A DNA stretch of 64,000 nt, from NCBI GenBank assembly GCA_035275345.1, contig DATEMY010000594.1, positions 1-64,000 on the forward strand. Reading direction: 5' to 3'. The first letter of the stretch is position 1. Every line of letters begins with the position of its first letter. A program made the translations under genes and the position numbers. Positions 36,323-45,902 of this stretch are shown here, piece after piece. The stretch comes from JAJVID01 sp035275345. GTDB taxonomy: Bacteria; Acidobacteriota; Blastocatellia; RBC074. The notes under the pieces were generated by a model. The model saw only the letters and a program-made list of their open reading frames with translations, was not told where the DNA came from and did no database searches.

Positions 36323-37525
36323 ATGTTTATGAGTCCTCAAATCACACAAGACCTGATCTTTCAGATCGTCTTCATTGCGGTTATGGCGATGATAGCGTTC
36401 GTTTATGCGGGCTATCCGGCGTTGATCTTCGCGCTCAGCGTCGTTTTCAAGCGGCAGGTTCGGCGCGCTGACATAACGCCGCGCGTTTCGATCATCATCG
36501 CCGCATACAACGAAGAACGAGACATCGCAGCGAAGCTGGAAAACACGCTCGCGCTCGATTACCCGCGAGATCGGATGGAGATTGTCGTCGCGTCCGACTG
36601 TTCGACGGATCGGACTGATGAGATCGTCCGTCGCTTCGGCGAGGAGGGCGTAATCTTAAGCCGGCAGCCGGACCGCTTCGGAAAGACCGTCGCTCAACAT
36701 CGAGCCGTCAAAGTTTCATCCGGTGAGATCCTGGTTTTCTCCGACGCGACGACGATGTACGAGCCGGATGCGTTAAGGAAAATCGTTCGAAGCTTCGCCG
36801 ATCCGGAGGTGGGCTGTGTCGCAGGGCAGCTGGTTTACGTCGACGCGTCGTCTTCGGTCGTCGGCAAAGGGTGTCGCTCCTACTGGGGATACGAAAAATT
36901 TTTGAAAGCTTGCGAGAGCCGTATGGGCTCACTGATCGGCGTCAGTGGCTGTTTTTACGCCGTGCGGCGAATCTGTCATTCGCGGCTGGCTATCGATATG
37001 ATCGATGATTTTGTGATCGCGATCGAAATCCACCTTCAAAATTTGCGCGCCGTTTATGAGCCGGAAGCGATCGCTGTGGAAGATACCAACCGTCGGTCCA
37101 AAGACGAGTTCAGGATGCGGGTACGTGTAATCAAACAAACGATAAGCGCCTTGCTTCGTTACCGCCATGCGCTGAATCCCATTCGCCACAAGTTATTCGC
37201 TTTTCAGATGATTACGCACAAAGCGCTGCGTTATGCCGTGCCTTATCTATTGATCGCAGCGCTCGTCGCCAGCGGCCTGGCCAGCGACTCCGTCGCGTGG
37301 CTCCGGTTCGCATTCATCGCTCAGGTGGCCCTCTATGTCGCCGCGTTTGTCGGTTGGTTCGCGGAGCGTCTGAAGATCAAGCTCGGTCCGCTCGCGATCC
37401 CTTATTACTTCGTCCTCGTCAACGCCGCGTCATTAGTCGCGTTTTTGAAAGTTGTATACGGCGAACCATACATCGTGTGGGAAACGGTTCGCGAAACGCA
37501 TGGCGTCACTCAGAGAAGGAAGTAA
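36323..37525 (+). CDS. Glycosyltransferase family 2, CESA/IcaA-like
   Basis: A 400-residue GT2 with an N-terminal membrane helix (about 12-40), then VSIIIAAYNEERDIAAKLEN, SDCSTDRTDEIV, VFSDATTMYEPDAL (DxD-like) and SGCFYAVRR, the usual order for cellulose-synthase-like enzymes. Three or so helices follow after about residue 290. GGGAG lies before the ATG. It adds a sugar at the inner membrane, either within the repeat unit or processively. The gene ends TAAATG, directly abutting the start of the next glycosyltransferase. Confidence 0.9.
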   Translation: MFMSPQITQDLIFQIVFIAVMAMIAFVYAGYPALIFALSVVFKRQVRRADITPRVSIIIAAYNEERDIAAKLENTLALDYPRDRMEIVVASDCSTDRTDEIVRRFGEEGVILSRQPDRFGKTVAQHRAVKVSSGEILVFSDATTMYEPDALRKIVRSFADPEVGCVAGQLVYVDASSSVVGKGCRSYWGYEKFLKACESRMGSLIGVSGCFYAVRRICHSRLAIDMIDDFVIAIEIHLQNLRAVYEPEAIAVEDTNRRSKDEFRMRVRVIKQTISALLRYRHALNPIRHKLFAFQMITHKALRYAVPYLLIAALVASGLASDSVAWLRFAFIAQVALYVAAFVGWFAERLKIKLGPLAIPYYFVLVNAASLVAFLKVVYGEPYIVWETVRETHGVTQRRK

Positions 37526-38836
37526 ATGACAGACGGAATCATAACCATCGAAAAAGATCCGCGGATCATAGCCGCCGACTTTACATCAGAGACTGAAATC
37601 ATCGAGAAGGCGCTGCTTCCCGATGCCGCCGACGCGTTGCGCGGAAGAGATATGCTCTGCTTCAGCCATGACTGGAGCGGCGATCCCTTGTCGAAGACGC
37701 ATTTGATGCGATTGATGGCGCGCGACAACCGTGTTCTCTGGGTTAATTCCATCGGCTATCGCACGCCGACGGCGTCAAAGGCCGATTTAAGTAGAGCCCT
37801 TAAGAAGTTGTTGGCGGCGGCGAATCCGTTGCGCGAAGTCGAACCAAACATGTTTACGCTCAACCCGCTGGTTATCCCCGCTTACGGCAATCCCGGCGTG
37901 CGAGCGTTCAACCGACGATTTCTGCGCTGGCAGGTCAGGCGCGCCATGCGACAGCTCGAGTTTGACCGGGTAATAAATTGGGTCTTCAACCCGGCGGCTT
38001 CCGTGATCGCCGGCGAATTGGGGGAAGAAACCGTCATTTACTACTGCGTCGATGAATACACTGCGTTTACCGGGGTGGATTCCGATTCGCTGGCTGAGTT
38101 GGAACGACAATTGATGATGCGCTCCGACCTTGTCATCGTCTCAGCCGACCGTCTTTATCGATCCAAAGCGCCGTTCAACCCGCGGACAGCGCTCGTCAGG
38201 CACGGCGTGGATTATTCGCACTTCAGCCGAGCGCTCGACCACCGGACGAACGTGCCCGATGAGATCGCCCGTCTTCCTCGCCCGGTGATCGGCTTCTTCG
38301 GACTGATCGCCGATTGGGTGGATGTGGAGTTGATCGCGAGCGTGGCGGAGCGTTTTTCTACGGGGTCGCTGGCGCTGCTGGGCAAAGTAACAACGGACAT
38401 TTCAATGCTCGAGCGGGCGCCCAATGTTCATTTGTTGGGACGTAAGCATTACAGCGAGCTGCCGGCGTTTTGTAAGGGGTTTGATGTGGCGTTGATGCCG
38501 TTTCGCATCAATGAGCTGACATTGAACGCGAATCCGCTCAAGGCCCGCGAATATCTTGCGGCCGGCTTACCGGTGGTTTCGACCGCGATCCCCGAAGTCG
38601 AGGCGCTAGGTCTTTGTCGAATCGGAGTAGATCGAGAAAGTTTCCTGTTCGAGGTCGAGCAGTCCCTGCTCGACCCTGGACCCAAAGTGGAGCGAAGCGA
38701 GTCGGTTCGTGGCGAAAGTTGGGAGACGCGAGTCGATGAAATACGGAGCCACCTCGCCAGATTGTTTGATGATGAAGAGTGGTTCGAGAACGGAAAATGC
38801 TGGAAGACTGATTATCTCGATTGTGGAAGTAATTGA
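37526..38836 (+). CDS. Glycosyltransferase, GT-B fold (family 1/4-like)
   Basis: A 436-residue GT-B protein. The acceptor half has DMLCFSHDWSGDPLSKTHL and VIYYCVDEYTAFTGVD, the latter (YYxVDEYxAF) being typical of a transferase group common in EPS loci. The donor half has PVIGFFGLIADWVDVELI and VALMPFRINELTLNANPLKA followed by REYLAAGLPVVST, the nucleotide-sugar-binding region. The ATG follows the previous stop with no gap, so it is translationally coupled. It is cytoplasmic or membrane-associated; donor and linkage are unknown. Confidence 0.88.
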   Translation: MTDGIITIEKDPRIIAADFTSETEIIEKALLPDAADALRGRDMLCFSHDWSGDPLSKTHLMRLMARDNRVLWVNSIGYRTPTASKADLSRALKKLLAAANPLREVEPNMFTLNPLVIPAYGNPGVRAFNRRFLRWQVRRAMRQLEFDRVINWVFNPAASVIAGELGEETVIYYCVDEYTAFTGVDSDSLAELERQLMMRSDLVIVSADRLYRSKAPFNPRTALVRHGVDYSHFSRALDHRTNVPDEIARLPRPVIGFFGLIADWVDVELIASVAERFSTGSLALLGKVTTDISMLERAPNVHLLGRKHYSELPAFCKGFDVALMPFRINELTLNANPLKAREYLAAGLPVVSTAIPEVEALGLCRIGVDRESFLFEVEQSLLDPGPKVERSESVRGESWETRVDEIRSHLARLFDDEEWFENGKCWKTDYLDCGSN

Positions 38837-38849
38837 AGAGAGGTAATTC

Positions 38850-40595
38850 ATGAAAAGATATGAAACACTCAAAGTGATAGCATCCATTATATTCGCGATC
38901 TGTCTTTGCGGCTCCTTAAATGGTTGTTATCAGCGGCCGGTTTCTGCGCAGTTCGACATCGATATCATTGAATCTGTAATGAATCGCGAGCGACCATCGT
39001 CACTCGCTCCCGGTGATCCGGAACTCCCGCGCGTCAGTCTGGATACGACTTATATTGCGCCCTCCGGGAAAACCATCAATGTCGCGGCGGGCAGCGATGT
39101 TCAAAAAGCTATCGACCAGGCGACGCCCGGCGATGTGATCATGCTCCAGGCGGGCGCAACCTTCACCGGCAATTTCAAACTGCCGAACAAGAGCGGGACG
39201 GGCAAAAGCGGCTCGAGCTGGGTCGTCATCCGCACATCGGCGTCGGACGCGAGTCTTCCGGCTCCTGGCGCGCGGATCACACCGCAGTTCAGCTATGTGA
39301 TGGCGAGACTGATCAGTCCGAATTCCAATCCAGTCGCTCAAACGGAAGCCGGCGCGCATCACTATCGTTTCATCGGAATCGAATTCGGCGTCGCGCCTGG
39401 TCAGAATATCTACAATATCATCAATTTCGATGCGGAACAGAAATCTCTCGCCACAATCCCGCATGACCTGATCATCGATCGTTGTTATATACACGGAAAT
39501 GATAAGGGAAATGTCTCACGTGGAATTGCGCTCAACTGCGCGCGCGCGGCGGTGATCGATTCGTATATCTCCAATTGCCACGGCGAGGGATTCGATACGC
39601 AGGCGATCGCCGGTTGGAACGGCGCCGGCCCTTTCAAGATCGTCAATAATTATCTCGAAGGAGCCGGCGAAAACTTCATGCTCGGAGGCGCCGACCCCGC
39701 GATCAAAGACCTCATCCCATCGGACATAGAGTTCCGATTGAATCACGTTTACAAGCCGCTTTCGTGGAAGAAAGGCGATCCGACTTACGCGGGGATCCCG
39801 TGGACGATCAAGAACCTGTTCGAGCTGAAGAATGCGCAACGCGTATTGATTGATCGCAACATGTTCGAGAACAACTGGGCGGACGCGCAGAATGGCTTTG
39901 CGATTCTCTTCACGCCGCGCAACCAGAATGGCCGTTCACCCTGGTCGGTGGTTCAGGACGTGACCTTTACCAATAATATCGTGCGGCATTCCGGCGGCGC
40001 CTTCAACATCGCCGGGCCGGACAATGAGGCGGGGAAGAGTCTTCCATCCCAGCGGATACTGATAAAGAACAACCTCATCGACGACATAGATGGCGTGAAG
40101 TGGGGCAGCGTGAATCATGGCCCGGCGGATAGCAGGTTTATTCAAATCGTCGGCGGGCCGCTCAATATAACGGTTGATCACAACACTATTTTCCATACCG
40201 GCAGCTTGATCGTCGCTGATGTGGCGCCGAGTCCGGGCTTTGTCTTTCGTAATAACTTCGCGCCCCACAACAAGTACGGCGTGATGGGCAGCGACCGCGC
40301 TCCCGGCGTTGATACGCTCGATTTCTATTTCCCCGGCCATATTTTCAGTAAAAACGTTATCACGGGAGCTCAAAGCCGGAATTATCCGAAAGATAATTTC
40401 TATCCGGATTCACTTGAAAAAGTGGGCTTCGTAGATCGCGCGAAGGGAAATTACCGGCTGACGGCCGGCAGCTCGTACCGAAAAGCCGGTACGGATGGCA
40501 AAGACATCGGATGCGACTTCGATTCATTGGTCGATCAGCAGGTTACTTCGTCGTCCGTTCAGGCCGCGTCAGGCGGCGGAACAGTGAGGAGATGA
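38850..40595 (+). CDS. Exported right-handed beta-helix protein, possible lipoprotein
   Basis: A 581-residue protein. The N-terminus (VIASIIFAICLCGSLNGCYQ) is a signal peptide with a lipobox-like LNGC, although Asn at -2 is unusual. The body starts with TYIAPSGKTINVAAGSDVQK and DVIMLQAGATFTGNFKLP, then a ladder of Asn-rich turns (DRCYIHGN, IVNNYLEGAGENFML, FTNNIVRHSGGAF, IKNNLIDDIDG, FRNNFAPHNKYGV) typical of parallel beta-helix polysaccharide lyases or binding proteins. Lyase or epimerase action on the nascent polymer is inferred from context, and catalytic residues were not identified. It parallels the beta-helix protein of the first locus. Confidence 0.85.
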   Translation: MKRYETLKVIASIIFAICLCGSLNGCYQRPVSAQFDIDIIESVMNRERPSSLAPGDPELPRVSLDTTYIAPSGKTINVAAGSDVQKAIDQATPGDVIMLQAGATFTGNFKLPNKSGTGKSGSSWVVIRTSASDASLPAPGARITPQFSYVMARLISPNSNPVAQTEAGAHHYRFIGIEFGVAPGQNIYNIINFDAEQKSLATIPHDLIIDRCYIHGNDKGNVSRGIALNCARAAVIDSYISNCHGEGFDTQAIAGWNGAGPFKIVNNYLEGAGENFMLGGADPAIKDLIPSDIEFRLNHVYKPLSWKKGDPTYAGIPWTIKNLFELKNAQRVLIDRNMFENNWADAQNGFAILFTPRNQNGRSPWSVVQDVTFTNNIVRHSGGAFNIAGPDNEAGKSLPSQRILIKNNLIDDIDGVKWGSVNHGPADSRFIQIVGGPLNITVDHNTIFHTGSLIVADVAPSPGFVFRNNFAPHNKYGVMGSDRAPGVDTLDFYFPGHIFSKNVITGAQSRNYPKDNFYPDSLEKVGFVDRAKGNYRLTAGSSYRKAGTDGKDIGCDFDSLVDQQVTSSSVQAASGGGTVRR

Positions 40596-40602
40596 AATTC
40601 TG

Positions 40603-41847
40603 ATGCGTTCATGCGAGCCGAGTTATTTCGAAAAACTTAAATGGTCGCTCCCGTGGCTGAGTCGCTATCCGATTTGGCGAGCCGGGGAATTAACGCGCAG
40701 GACGTTTGGCGCAATATCCGTCGCGGGGGCTGCGCATCTCATTCTGGTTGTCGCGAATCACTTCGAGCCGGCATGGGATGAGAAATACGGCATGGTTGAT
40801 TTGGCGACTCAGCTATCGCGCGTAGAGGAATGGTGTGATCAGGCGCGCGCAATAGGCATGGCGGCGCGCGATTCTGATGGGACGCCGTTCCGCCACACAT
40901 ACTTCTATCCGGGTGAGCAGTACCACCGGCCGTTGCTGGATCGATTGGCGAAACTCGAGGCCGACGGCTTTGGAGAAGTTGAGATCCACCTGCATCACGG
41001 AATGGAGCGGCCGGACACGGCCGAGAATTTGCAGCGATCGTTGGAAGAGTTTCGCGACACTCTTGCGGAAGAGCATCAGTGCCTTTCGCGGCTAGATGGG
41101 GAAGGGCAGCCGCGATATGCGTTCGTGCACGGCAATCTGGCGCTCGCCAATTCAATGGGCGGGCGTTGCTGCGGTGTGGATTCCGAGATGCGCATTCTGG
41201 CCGACACCGGATGTTACGCCGATCTGACTCTGCCCGCGGCGCCGTTGCAGCCACAGACGCCGCGAATAAATGCGCTGTATCAATGCGGTCGCCCGCTTAA
41301 CGAACGCATGCCGCATTGGACTGGAAAAAATCTGCGGGTCGGCGCAGAAGTAACGCTACCGATATTGTTGACCGGGCCTCTGGTTTTCGATTGGAGCCGG
41401 AGGCGGAGCGGGTTGCCCGCGCCGAGAATTGACGACGGCGTTGTTAAGACAGGTTATCCGATCACCCCGATGCGGCTGCGCCGCTGGCGTGGAGCGGGCA
41501 TTTCAGTCTCAGGGCGACCGGAGTGGATTTTCATCAAACTTTATTGCCACGGATTTTTCACGAATGATCAGGCCGTAACCATCGGCGAGCCGGCTCTACG
41601 GTTTTTGCAAGAGACGCTTGAACAAGTGGACCGCGACGGGCGATTAAAGGTGCATTTCGCCACGGCGCGAGAGGCGTTCAATATCGCTCTCGCCGCCGTC
41701 GATGGACGCAGCGGTGAGCCGAATCAATATCGCAATTATCGGTTGCGTCCGATCAGGCGGACGTCTGCGCCACAGCCCCGAAATAAGCATCGCGATACGA
41801 ATGTCGAGGCGATGCGCCGAGAAGGAGAGTATGAGCGCTGTATATAA
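40603..41847 (+). CDS. NodB-like/polysaccharide deacetylase-related protein
   Basis: A 414-residue protein without a signal peptide. HLILVVANHFEPAWDEKYG, VEIHLHHGMERPDTAENL, YAFVHGNLALANS and ADTGCYADLTLPAAP occur in the order of the motifs of a NodB-fold deacetylase (metal His/Asp pairs, then a strand with the solvent-exposed active site), and PEWIFIKLYCHGFF gives a late His. The family looks related to proteins of unknown function found in EPS loci rather than to classical chitin deacetylases. If active it would act in the cytoplasm on a lipid-linked or free sugar. GAGGAG precedes the ATG. Confidence in the gene is high, in the function moderate. Confidence 0.75.
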   Translation: MRSCEPSYFEKLKWSLPWLSRYPIWRAGELTRRTFGAISVAGAAHLILVVANHFEPAWDEKYGMVDLATQLSRVEEWCDQARAIGMAARDSDGTPFRHTYFYPGEQYHRPLLDRLAKLEADGFGEVEIHLHHGMERPDTAENLQRSLEEFRDTLAEEHQCLSRLDGEGQPRYAFVHGNLALANSMGGRCCGVDSEMRILADTGCYADLTLPAAPLQPQTPRINALYQCGRPLNERMPHWTGKNLRVGAEVTLPILLTGPLVFDWSRRRSGLPAPRIDDGVVKTGYPITPMRLRRWRGAGISVSGRPEWIFIKLYCHGFFTNDQAVTIGEPALRFLQETLEQVDRDGRLKVHFATAREAFNIALAAVDGRSGEPNQYRNYRLRPIRRTSAPQPRNKHRDTNVEAMRREGEYERCI

Positions 41848-42655
41848 CTATGATGGGATTACGACGCGTCTCGCCTCAACGGATGGCGGGAGCGAATCGA
41901 GCAGGATGGCAATGTCGGTTTATCGTAACGCGCCGCAGGAGCAGGATCGCGTAAGCGATTTAATGGGCGTCATTCCAGATGGGCTGGCTTCAGTTCTGGA
42001 CGTCGGCGCGCGCGACGGCTATCTCTCGCGACTGCTGGCCGGGCGTTTCGCTTCGGTTACGGCGCTGGATTTGGAAAGTCCCGCGATCTCTCACGATCGG
42101 ATCACCTGCGTTAAAGGCGACGTCACGCGCCTGGAATTCCCCGACAACTCATTCGACGTGGTCGTTTGCGCGGAGGTGCTTGAACATATTCCACCCGAAG
42201 GACTGGAACTGGCGTGTAGTGAATTGAGCCGTGTCGCCGGTTCCCACGTCGTGATCGGGACTCCTTACCGTCAGGACATTCGTGTTGGTCGAACAACCTG
42301 TCAGGCCTGTGGCCGTAAAAATCCGCCCTGGGGACACGTTAACGTTTTTGATGAGAGGCGACTTGAGAGGCTCTTTCGTCCCCTTCAACACGTCAGCACG
42401 ACGTTCGCCGGCTCCAACCGTTTTCGAACGAATGCGATTGCCGCCTGGTTGATGGACCTCGGCGGCAATCCGTGGGGAAGTTACGATCAAGAAGAAGCCT
42501 GTATTTATTGCGGGAGCCAGATCGAAATGCCCGCCGAACGAAGTTTCATACAAAAGCTCAGTTCGAGATTGGCATATTTAATAAACGCCGCGCAGTCATA
42601 TTTTGTCTCCTCCAGACCCAGTTGGATTCATATGGTCTTCAATAAACGACAATAG
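41831..42655 (+). CDS. SAM-dependent methyltransferase with CxxC pairs
   Basis: A 274-residue protein. The ATG at 41831 was chosen because AAGGAGAGT lies directly before it; the frame is open from 41702. It overlaps the previous gene by 17 nt. VLDVGARDGYLSRLLAG is motif I and VVVCAEVLEHIPPEGLEL is the post-II region of Methyltransf_11. After the core, TCQACGRKNPPWGHVN and ACIYCGSQI supply two CxxC pairs that could bind one zinc. The C-terminal 40 residues are hydrophobic and aromatic and may bind the membrane. A sugar O- or N-methylation role in the repeat unit is inferred from the locus. Confidence 0.85.
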   Translation: MSAVYNYDGITTRLASTDGGSESSRMAMSVYRNAPQEQDRVSDLMGVIPDGLASVLDVGARDGYLSRLLAGRFASVTALDLESPAISHDRITCVKGDVTRLEFPDNSFDVVVCAEVLEHIPPEGLELACSELSRVAGSHVVIGTPYRQDIRVGRTTCQACGRKNPPWGHVNVFDERRLERLFRPLQHVSTTFAGSNRFRTNAIAAWLMDLGGNPWGSYDQEEACIYCGSQIEMPAERSFIQKLSSRLAYLINAAQSYFVSSRPSWIHMVFNKRQ

Positions 42656-42728
42656 TTTCTTACTGACTGTAAACGAAGAAAAGGTCATAGCATAAAAGCG
42701 CGACTCTGATCGATAGCGCGCATTAAAT

Positions 42729-44237
42729 ATGAGCGAAAAACATTACCAGATCGAATTACCGCGGCGCCTGCTCCAACGCAGGACGCATTATGTCGAATCG
42801 GCGACAAACACGGCGCTTGCGCCGCAGAGATTGCTTTACATCGCTTATCAATTTGCGCCGAGTTTGGAGATGGGCGCGCGCTCCTGTGTTCAGATAGCGC
42901 GCCATCTGCCTGCATACGGATGGTCTCCAGTTGTGCTTACGATCGATGAAAAATACGTCGAGGGACAATACCTTGGGCGCATCGATGAAGTAGCTCAACT
43001 CGGATTACCGGATGAGGTGGTCAGGACCCGGCTTCTGCCTCACCCCTTCGATCTGTATCGCTGGCTGAAAGCTTCACGCTCAGGTAACTCTCAGCGCGGC
43101 CGCGAGAATCGCGGAGACGCCACATCGATTGAAGTCGATGCGCCGTTGCGCGCCAAGAACAGGTTGCGTCGTTTCCTCATCTCGACGCTGAGTATCCCTG
43201 ACTTGTGCACTGGATGGATTTTCCCGGCCGTCATCGCCGGGCTGAAAGCGGCGCGACGCTCAGGAGCGCAACAACTCTTCTCATCAGGTCCCTTCTGGTC
43301 GAATCATCTCGTCGGGTTTGCGCTCTCCTATCTGACTGGATTGCCATGGACCGCGCATTTTCGCGATCCCTGGGTCGCCGGCGCTCCTGAAAAGCCCGCC
43401 AGCGCGATCTCCGCTAAGATAAATGAATGGTTGGAGCGGATAATCGTTACCCGCGCATCCGCTGTCATAAGCGTCACCGAGGAGCATTCAGATACTTTCC
43501 GATCGGTGTATCCATTCCTCTCCCCCGGTAAATTCATCACCGTTCCGAACGGTTATGACAGCGACGAATGGGAAAATCTGCCGGCCGATATACAAGCCGA
43601 CGAGAAAAGTAAAGAAAAGTTTTTGATTACTTACGCCGGAACATTTTATATCGAACGTGATCCGCAACCTTTGTTTAGAGCGATAAAGTCATTGATCGAC
43701 GACGGGGAAATTGGGCGCGATCAGATTCAAGTAGATTTGATCGGCTGGTGTGATACCAGTGAGGGACGCTCGGTGCGGGAGATGGCCGATGAATGTGGGG
43801 TGTGCGATTGCATTAATATCCTTGGTCCGCGCAGCCGACCTGAGACTCTCTATCGGATGTCCCAAGCGAACCTGCTCCTCTTGCTGGCTGAACGGTTCGT
43901 CATACAAATACCGGGGAAGACCTATGAATACTTGCGAGCCGGCCGACCGATTTTGGCGCTCACATCGAAAGGCGCGCTCGCTAATTTTTTGAGAAGGATC
44001 GGTGGTGGTTGGGTCGTCGACCCAAAGGATGACGCCGGCATCGTGTCGGCTTTGAAAGAGAGCGTCAGGCAATGGAAACAAGGACGACAAGGTCGCGTCG
44101 CTGATCAGTCTTTAGTCGCCGGCTTTGACCGTCGCGTTCTCGCCGGTCAATTAACGAAATTATTCGATCGTATAAGCGCTCAATCAAAACGGATCGCATC
44201 GGTACAGCGGACGCAAACCACCAGAAAACCAAAATGA
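42729..44237 (+). CDS. Glycosyltransferase family 4 (GT-B fold)
   Basis: A 502-residue GT-B transferase. The N-terminal half has LLYIAYQFAPSLEMGARSCV and SGPFWSNHLVGFALSYLTGL with PWTAHFRDPWV, a pattern typical of WcaI/EpsD-like GT4 enzymes. The donor half has LITYAGTFYIERDPQPLFRA and IQIPGKTYEYLRAGRPILAL, the nucleotide-sugar site. An N-terminal basic stretch of about 35 residues precedes the fold, so a later start is possible, and no ribosome site is obvious at the ATG. There is a 73-nt gap to the previous gene. Confidence 0.88.
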   Translation: MSEKHYQIELPRRLLQRRTHYVESATNTALAPQRLLYIAYQFAPSLEMGARSCVQIARHLPAYGWSPVVLTIDEKYVEGQYLGRIDEVAQLGLPDEVVRTRLLPHPFDLYRWLKASRSGNSQRGRENRGDATSIEVDAPLRAKNRLRRFLISTLSIPDLCTGWIFPAVIAGLKAARRSGAQQLFSSGPFWSNHLVGFALSYLTGLPWTAHFRDPWVAGAPEKPASAISAKINEWLERIIVTRASAVISVTEEHSDTFRSVYPFLSPGKFITVPNGYDSDEWENLPADIQADEKSKEKFLITYAGTFYIERDPQPLFRAIKSLIDDGEIGRDQIQVDLIGWCDTSEGRSVREMADECGVCDCINILGPRSRPETLYRMSQANLLLLLAERFVIQIPGKTYEYLRAGRPILALTSKGALANFLRRIGGGWVVDPKDDAGIVSALKESVRQWKQGRQGRVADQSLVAGFDRRVLAGQLTKLFDRISAQSKRIASVQRTQTTRKPK

Positions 44238-44273
44238 GGATAACGATGAGCGGAAACTCGATACAGGTAAGAA

Positions 44274-45902
44274 ATGAGTGATTGTTTTCTACATATACGG
44301 CGCGAAGCGGACGGCTTTGAAATAGCGGGCCCGGCGGCGGGTATGGCCGGTCACAAGATACAAAACTCGGGGAGAACTGTACCCGACGGTATCTTTGCGG
44401 AATGGGCCTGGGATGGCGGTCGTCTTCAGATCCGTAATGATAGATATGGCTTTCATCCAATATATTACTTCGCAAACCGTGACGAGATAGCCGTTTCTAC
44501 CTCGATTGTCCGTTTGTTGGAGGCCGGCGCGCCGCGCACGCTCGATGAAGCCGGATTGGCGGCATTCCTGAGACTCGGTTTTTTTCTGGGAGAAGACACT
44601 CCATTTCTGGCGATTCGCGCGTTGCCCCCATCTTCCGTACTGGAATGGCAAAACGGCGAGCTTGCGGTTTCAGGACAGATCACGGTCATGAAGCCTTCTT
44701 CGCTCAGCCGCGGCGCCGCTATAGACGGTTACATATCGCTGTTCCGCGATGCGATACGACGGCGTCAACCATCCAATCCGAATGTCGTCGTACCCCTGAG
44801 TGGAGGGCATGATTCCCGGCATATTCTGCTCGAATTATGTCGGCAGAACAGTCCCCCCGATTTTTGCGTGACGGCGCGAGCTTTCCCGACGATAGAAGTT
44901 TACAACGAGTTTGAGGTGGCTTCGGCGCTGTGTCGATCACTTGGTCTATCACATCTGACGCTTGACCAGCGCGGATCGATGGCGCAAGCGGAGCTCAACA
45001 AGAATTTGAGAACGGGCTTCTGTTCATTCGAGCATAATTGGTACCTGGTTGTCGCTGACCACTTGAATCGAACCGCCGGAGCGGTCTACGACGGCATCGG
45101 TGGCGATGTGCTTTCAGCAGGTCCATTCCTGTCGGAGAAGCGCGTCGATTTGTGCGAACGAGGACGCCTGAGGGAATTGTCTGACGATCTTATTTCAGTC
45201 ATCACCGACCAGCTAATTGAAAACTCGCTTTGTCCGGATCTGGCGCGCCGGCTCAATCCTGAGGTGGCCTTTGCGCGTTTTGAAACGGAGTTTCGAAAAC
45301 ACCTCGATGCGCCCGATCCCGTTAGCTCCTTCCATTTTTGGAACCGGACGCGGCGATCGATCTCGCTCTGTCCATACGGGTTGCTTCGAGATACGCGGGA
45401 GGTTTTCAGTCCATATCTGGATCACGAAGTTTTTGATTTGCTGGCGTCGCTGCCTGCCCGAATGTTTTTGGATCAGACCTTTCATACCGAGACGATTCAG
45501 CGCGCCTATCCTGAATTCGCTCATTTTCCATTTTCGGAGCGAAAGGACCCGGGCGGGTCGTATCGAAAGCCTTATCGGCTTTATGCGCTGGCCGCAATGC
45601 GCTATCTCCTCCGCGCGCGTTCGCATATCCTGCTTCGCGGCTCCTATTTCGTCCCGCGATTAATGCGCTGCCTGATAGATCGGAGCTATTTACCCGCCGC
45701 GGAATGGATCGGATCGTTCGCGCTGTTCCTCGCTCAATTGGAATCGATCATTGGCGTCTCAGCGCCGCCATCGGATCTACCTTCGTCGCCCGACGCGCCG
45801 GAACGAAGCAGGCAAGCAAGGCGACTAGCGCCAGCAGCAGCGCAATCACACCGAAAGTCGCCGGATCGGTGGCGCTCACGCCGAAGAGCAGATTCTTCAT
45901 AG
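44274..45902 (+). CDS. Asparagine synthase-like protein without glutaminase cysteine; antisense C-terminal tail
   Basis: A 542-residue ORF. The ATP-pyrophosphatase half is well kept: VVPLSGGHDSRHIL (PP-loop) and YDGIGGDVLSAGPF. The N-terminal half has a class II amidotransferase-like layout (NDRYGFHPIYYF, LPPSSVLEWQNG) but starts MSDCF, so Cys2 is absent and glutamine hydrolysis is not expected. Related proteins make beta-lactams or lasso peptides, or have unknown amide-forming roles. The last 48-50 residues, from about 45755, are encoded antisense to the convergent permease gene and are Arg/Ser/Pro-rich, unlike the rest. The natural stop has probably been lost at a junction near 45750. Confidence 0.82.
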   Translation: MSDCFLHIRREADGFEIAGPAAGMAGHKIQNSGRTVPDGIFAEWAWDGGRLQIRNDRYGFHPIYYFANRDEIAVSTSIVRLLEAGAPRTLDEAGLAAFLRLGFFLGEDTPFLAIRALPPSSVLEWQNGELAVSGQITVMKPSSLSRGAAIDGYISLFRDAIRRRQPSNPNVVVPLSGGHDSRHILLELCRQNSPPDFCVTARAFPTIEVYNEFEVASALCRSLGLSHLTLDQRGSMAQAELNKNLRTGFCSFEHNWYLVVADHLNRTAGAVYDGIGGDVLSAGPFLSEKRVDLCERGRLRELSDDLISVITDQLIENSLCPDLARRLNPEVAFARFETEFRKHLDAPDPVSSFHFWNRTRRSISLCPYGLLRDTREVFSPYLDHEVFDLLASLPARMFLDQTFHTETIQRAYPEFAHFPFSERKDPGGSYRKPYRLYALAAMRYLLRARSHILLRGSYFVPRLMRCLIDRSYLPAAEWIGSFALFLAQLESIIGVSAPPSDLPSSPDAPERSRQARRLAPAAAQSHRKSPDRWRSRRRADSS

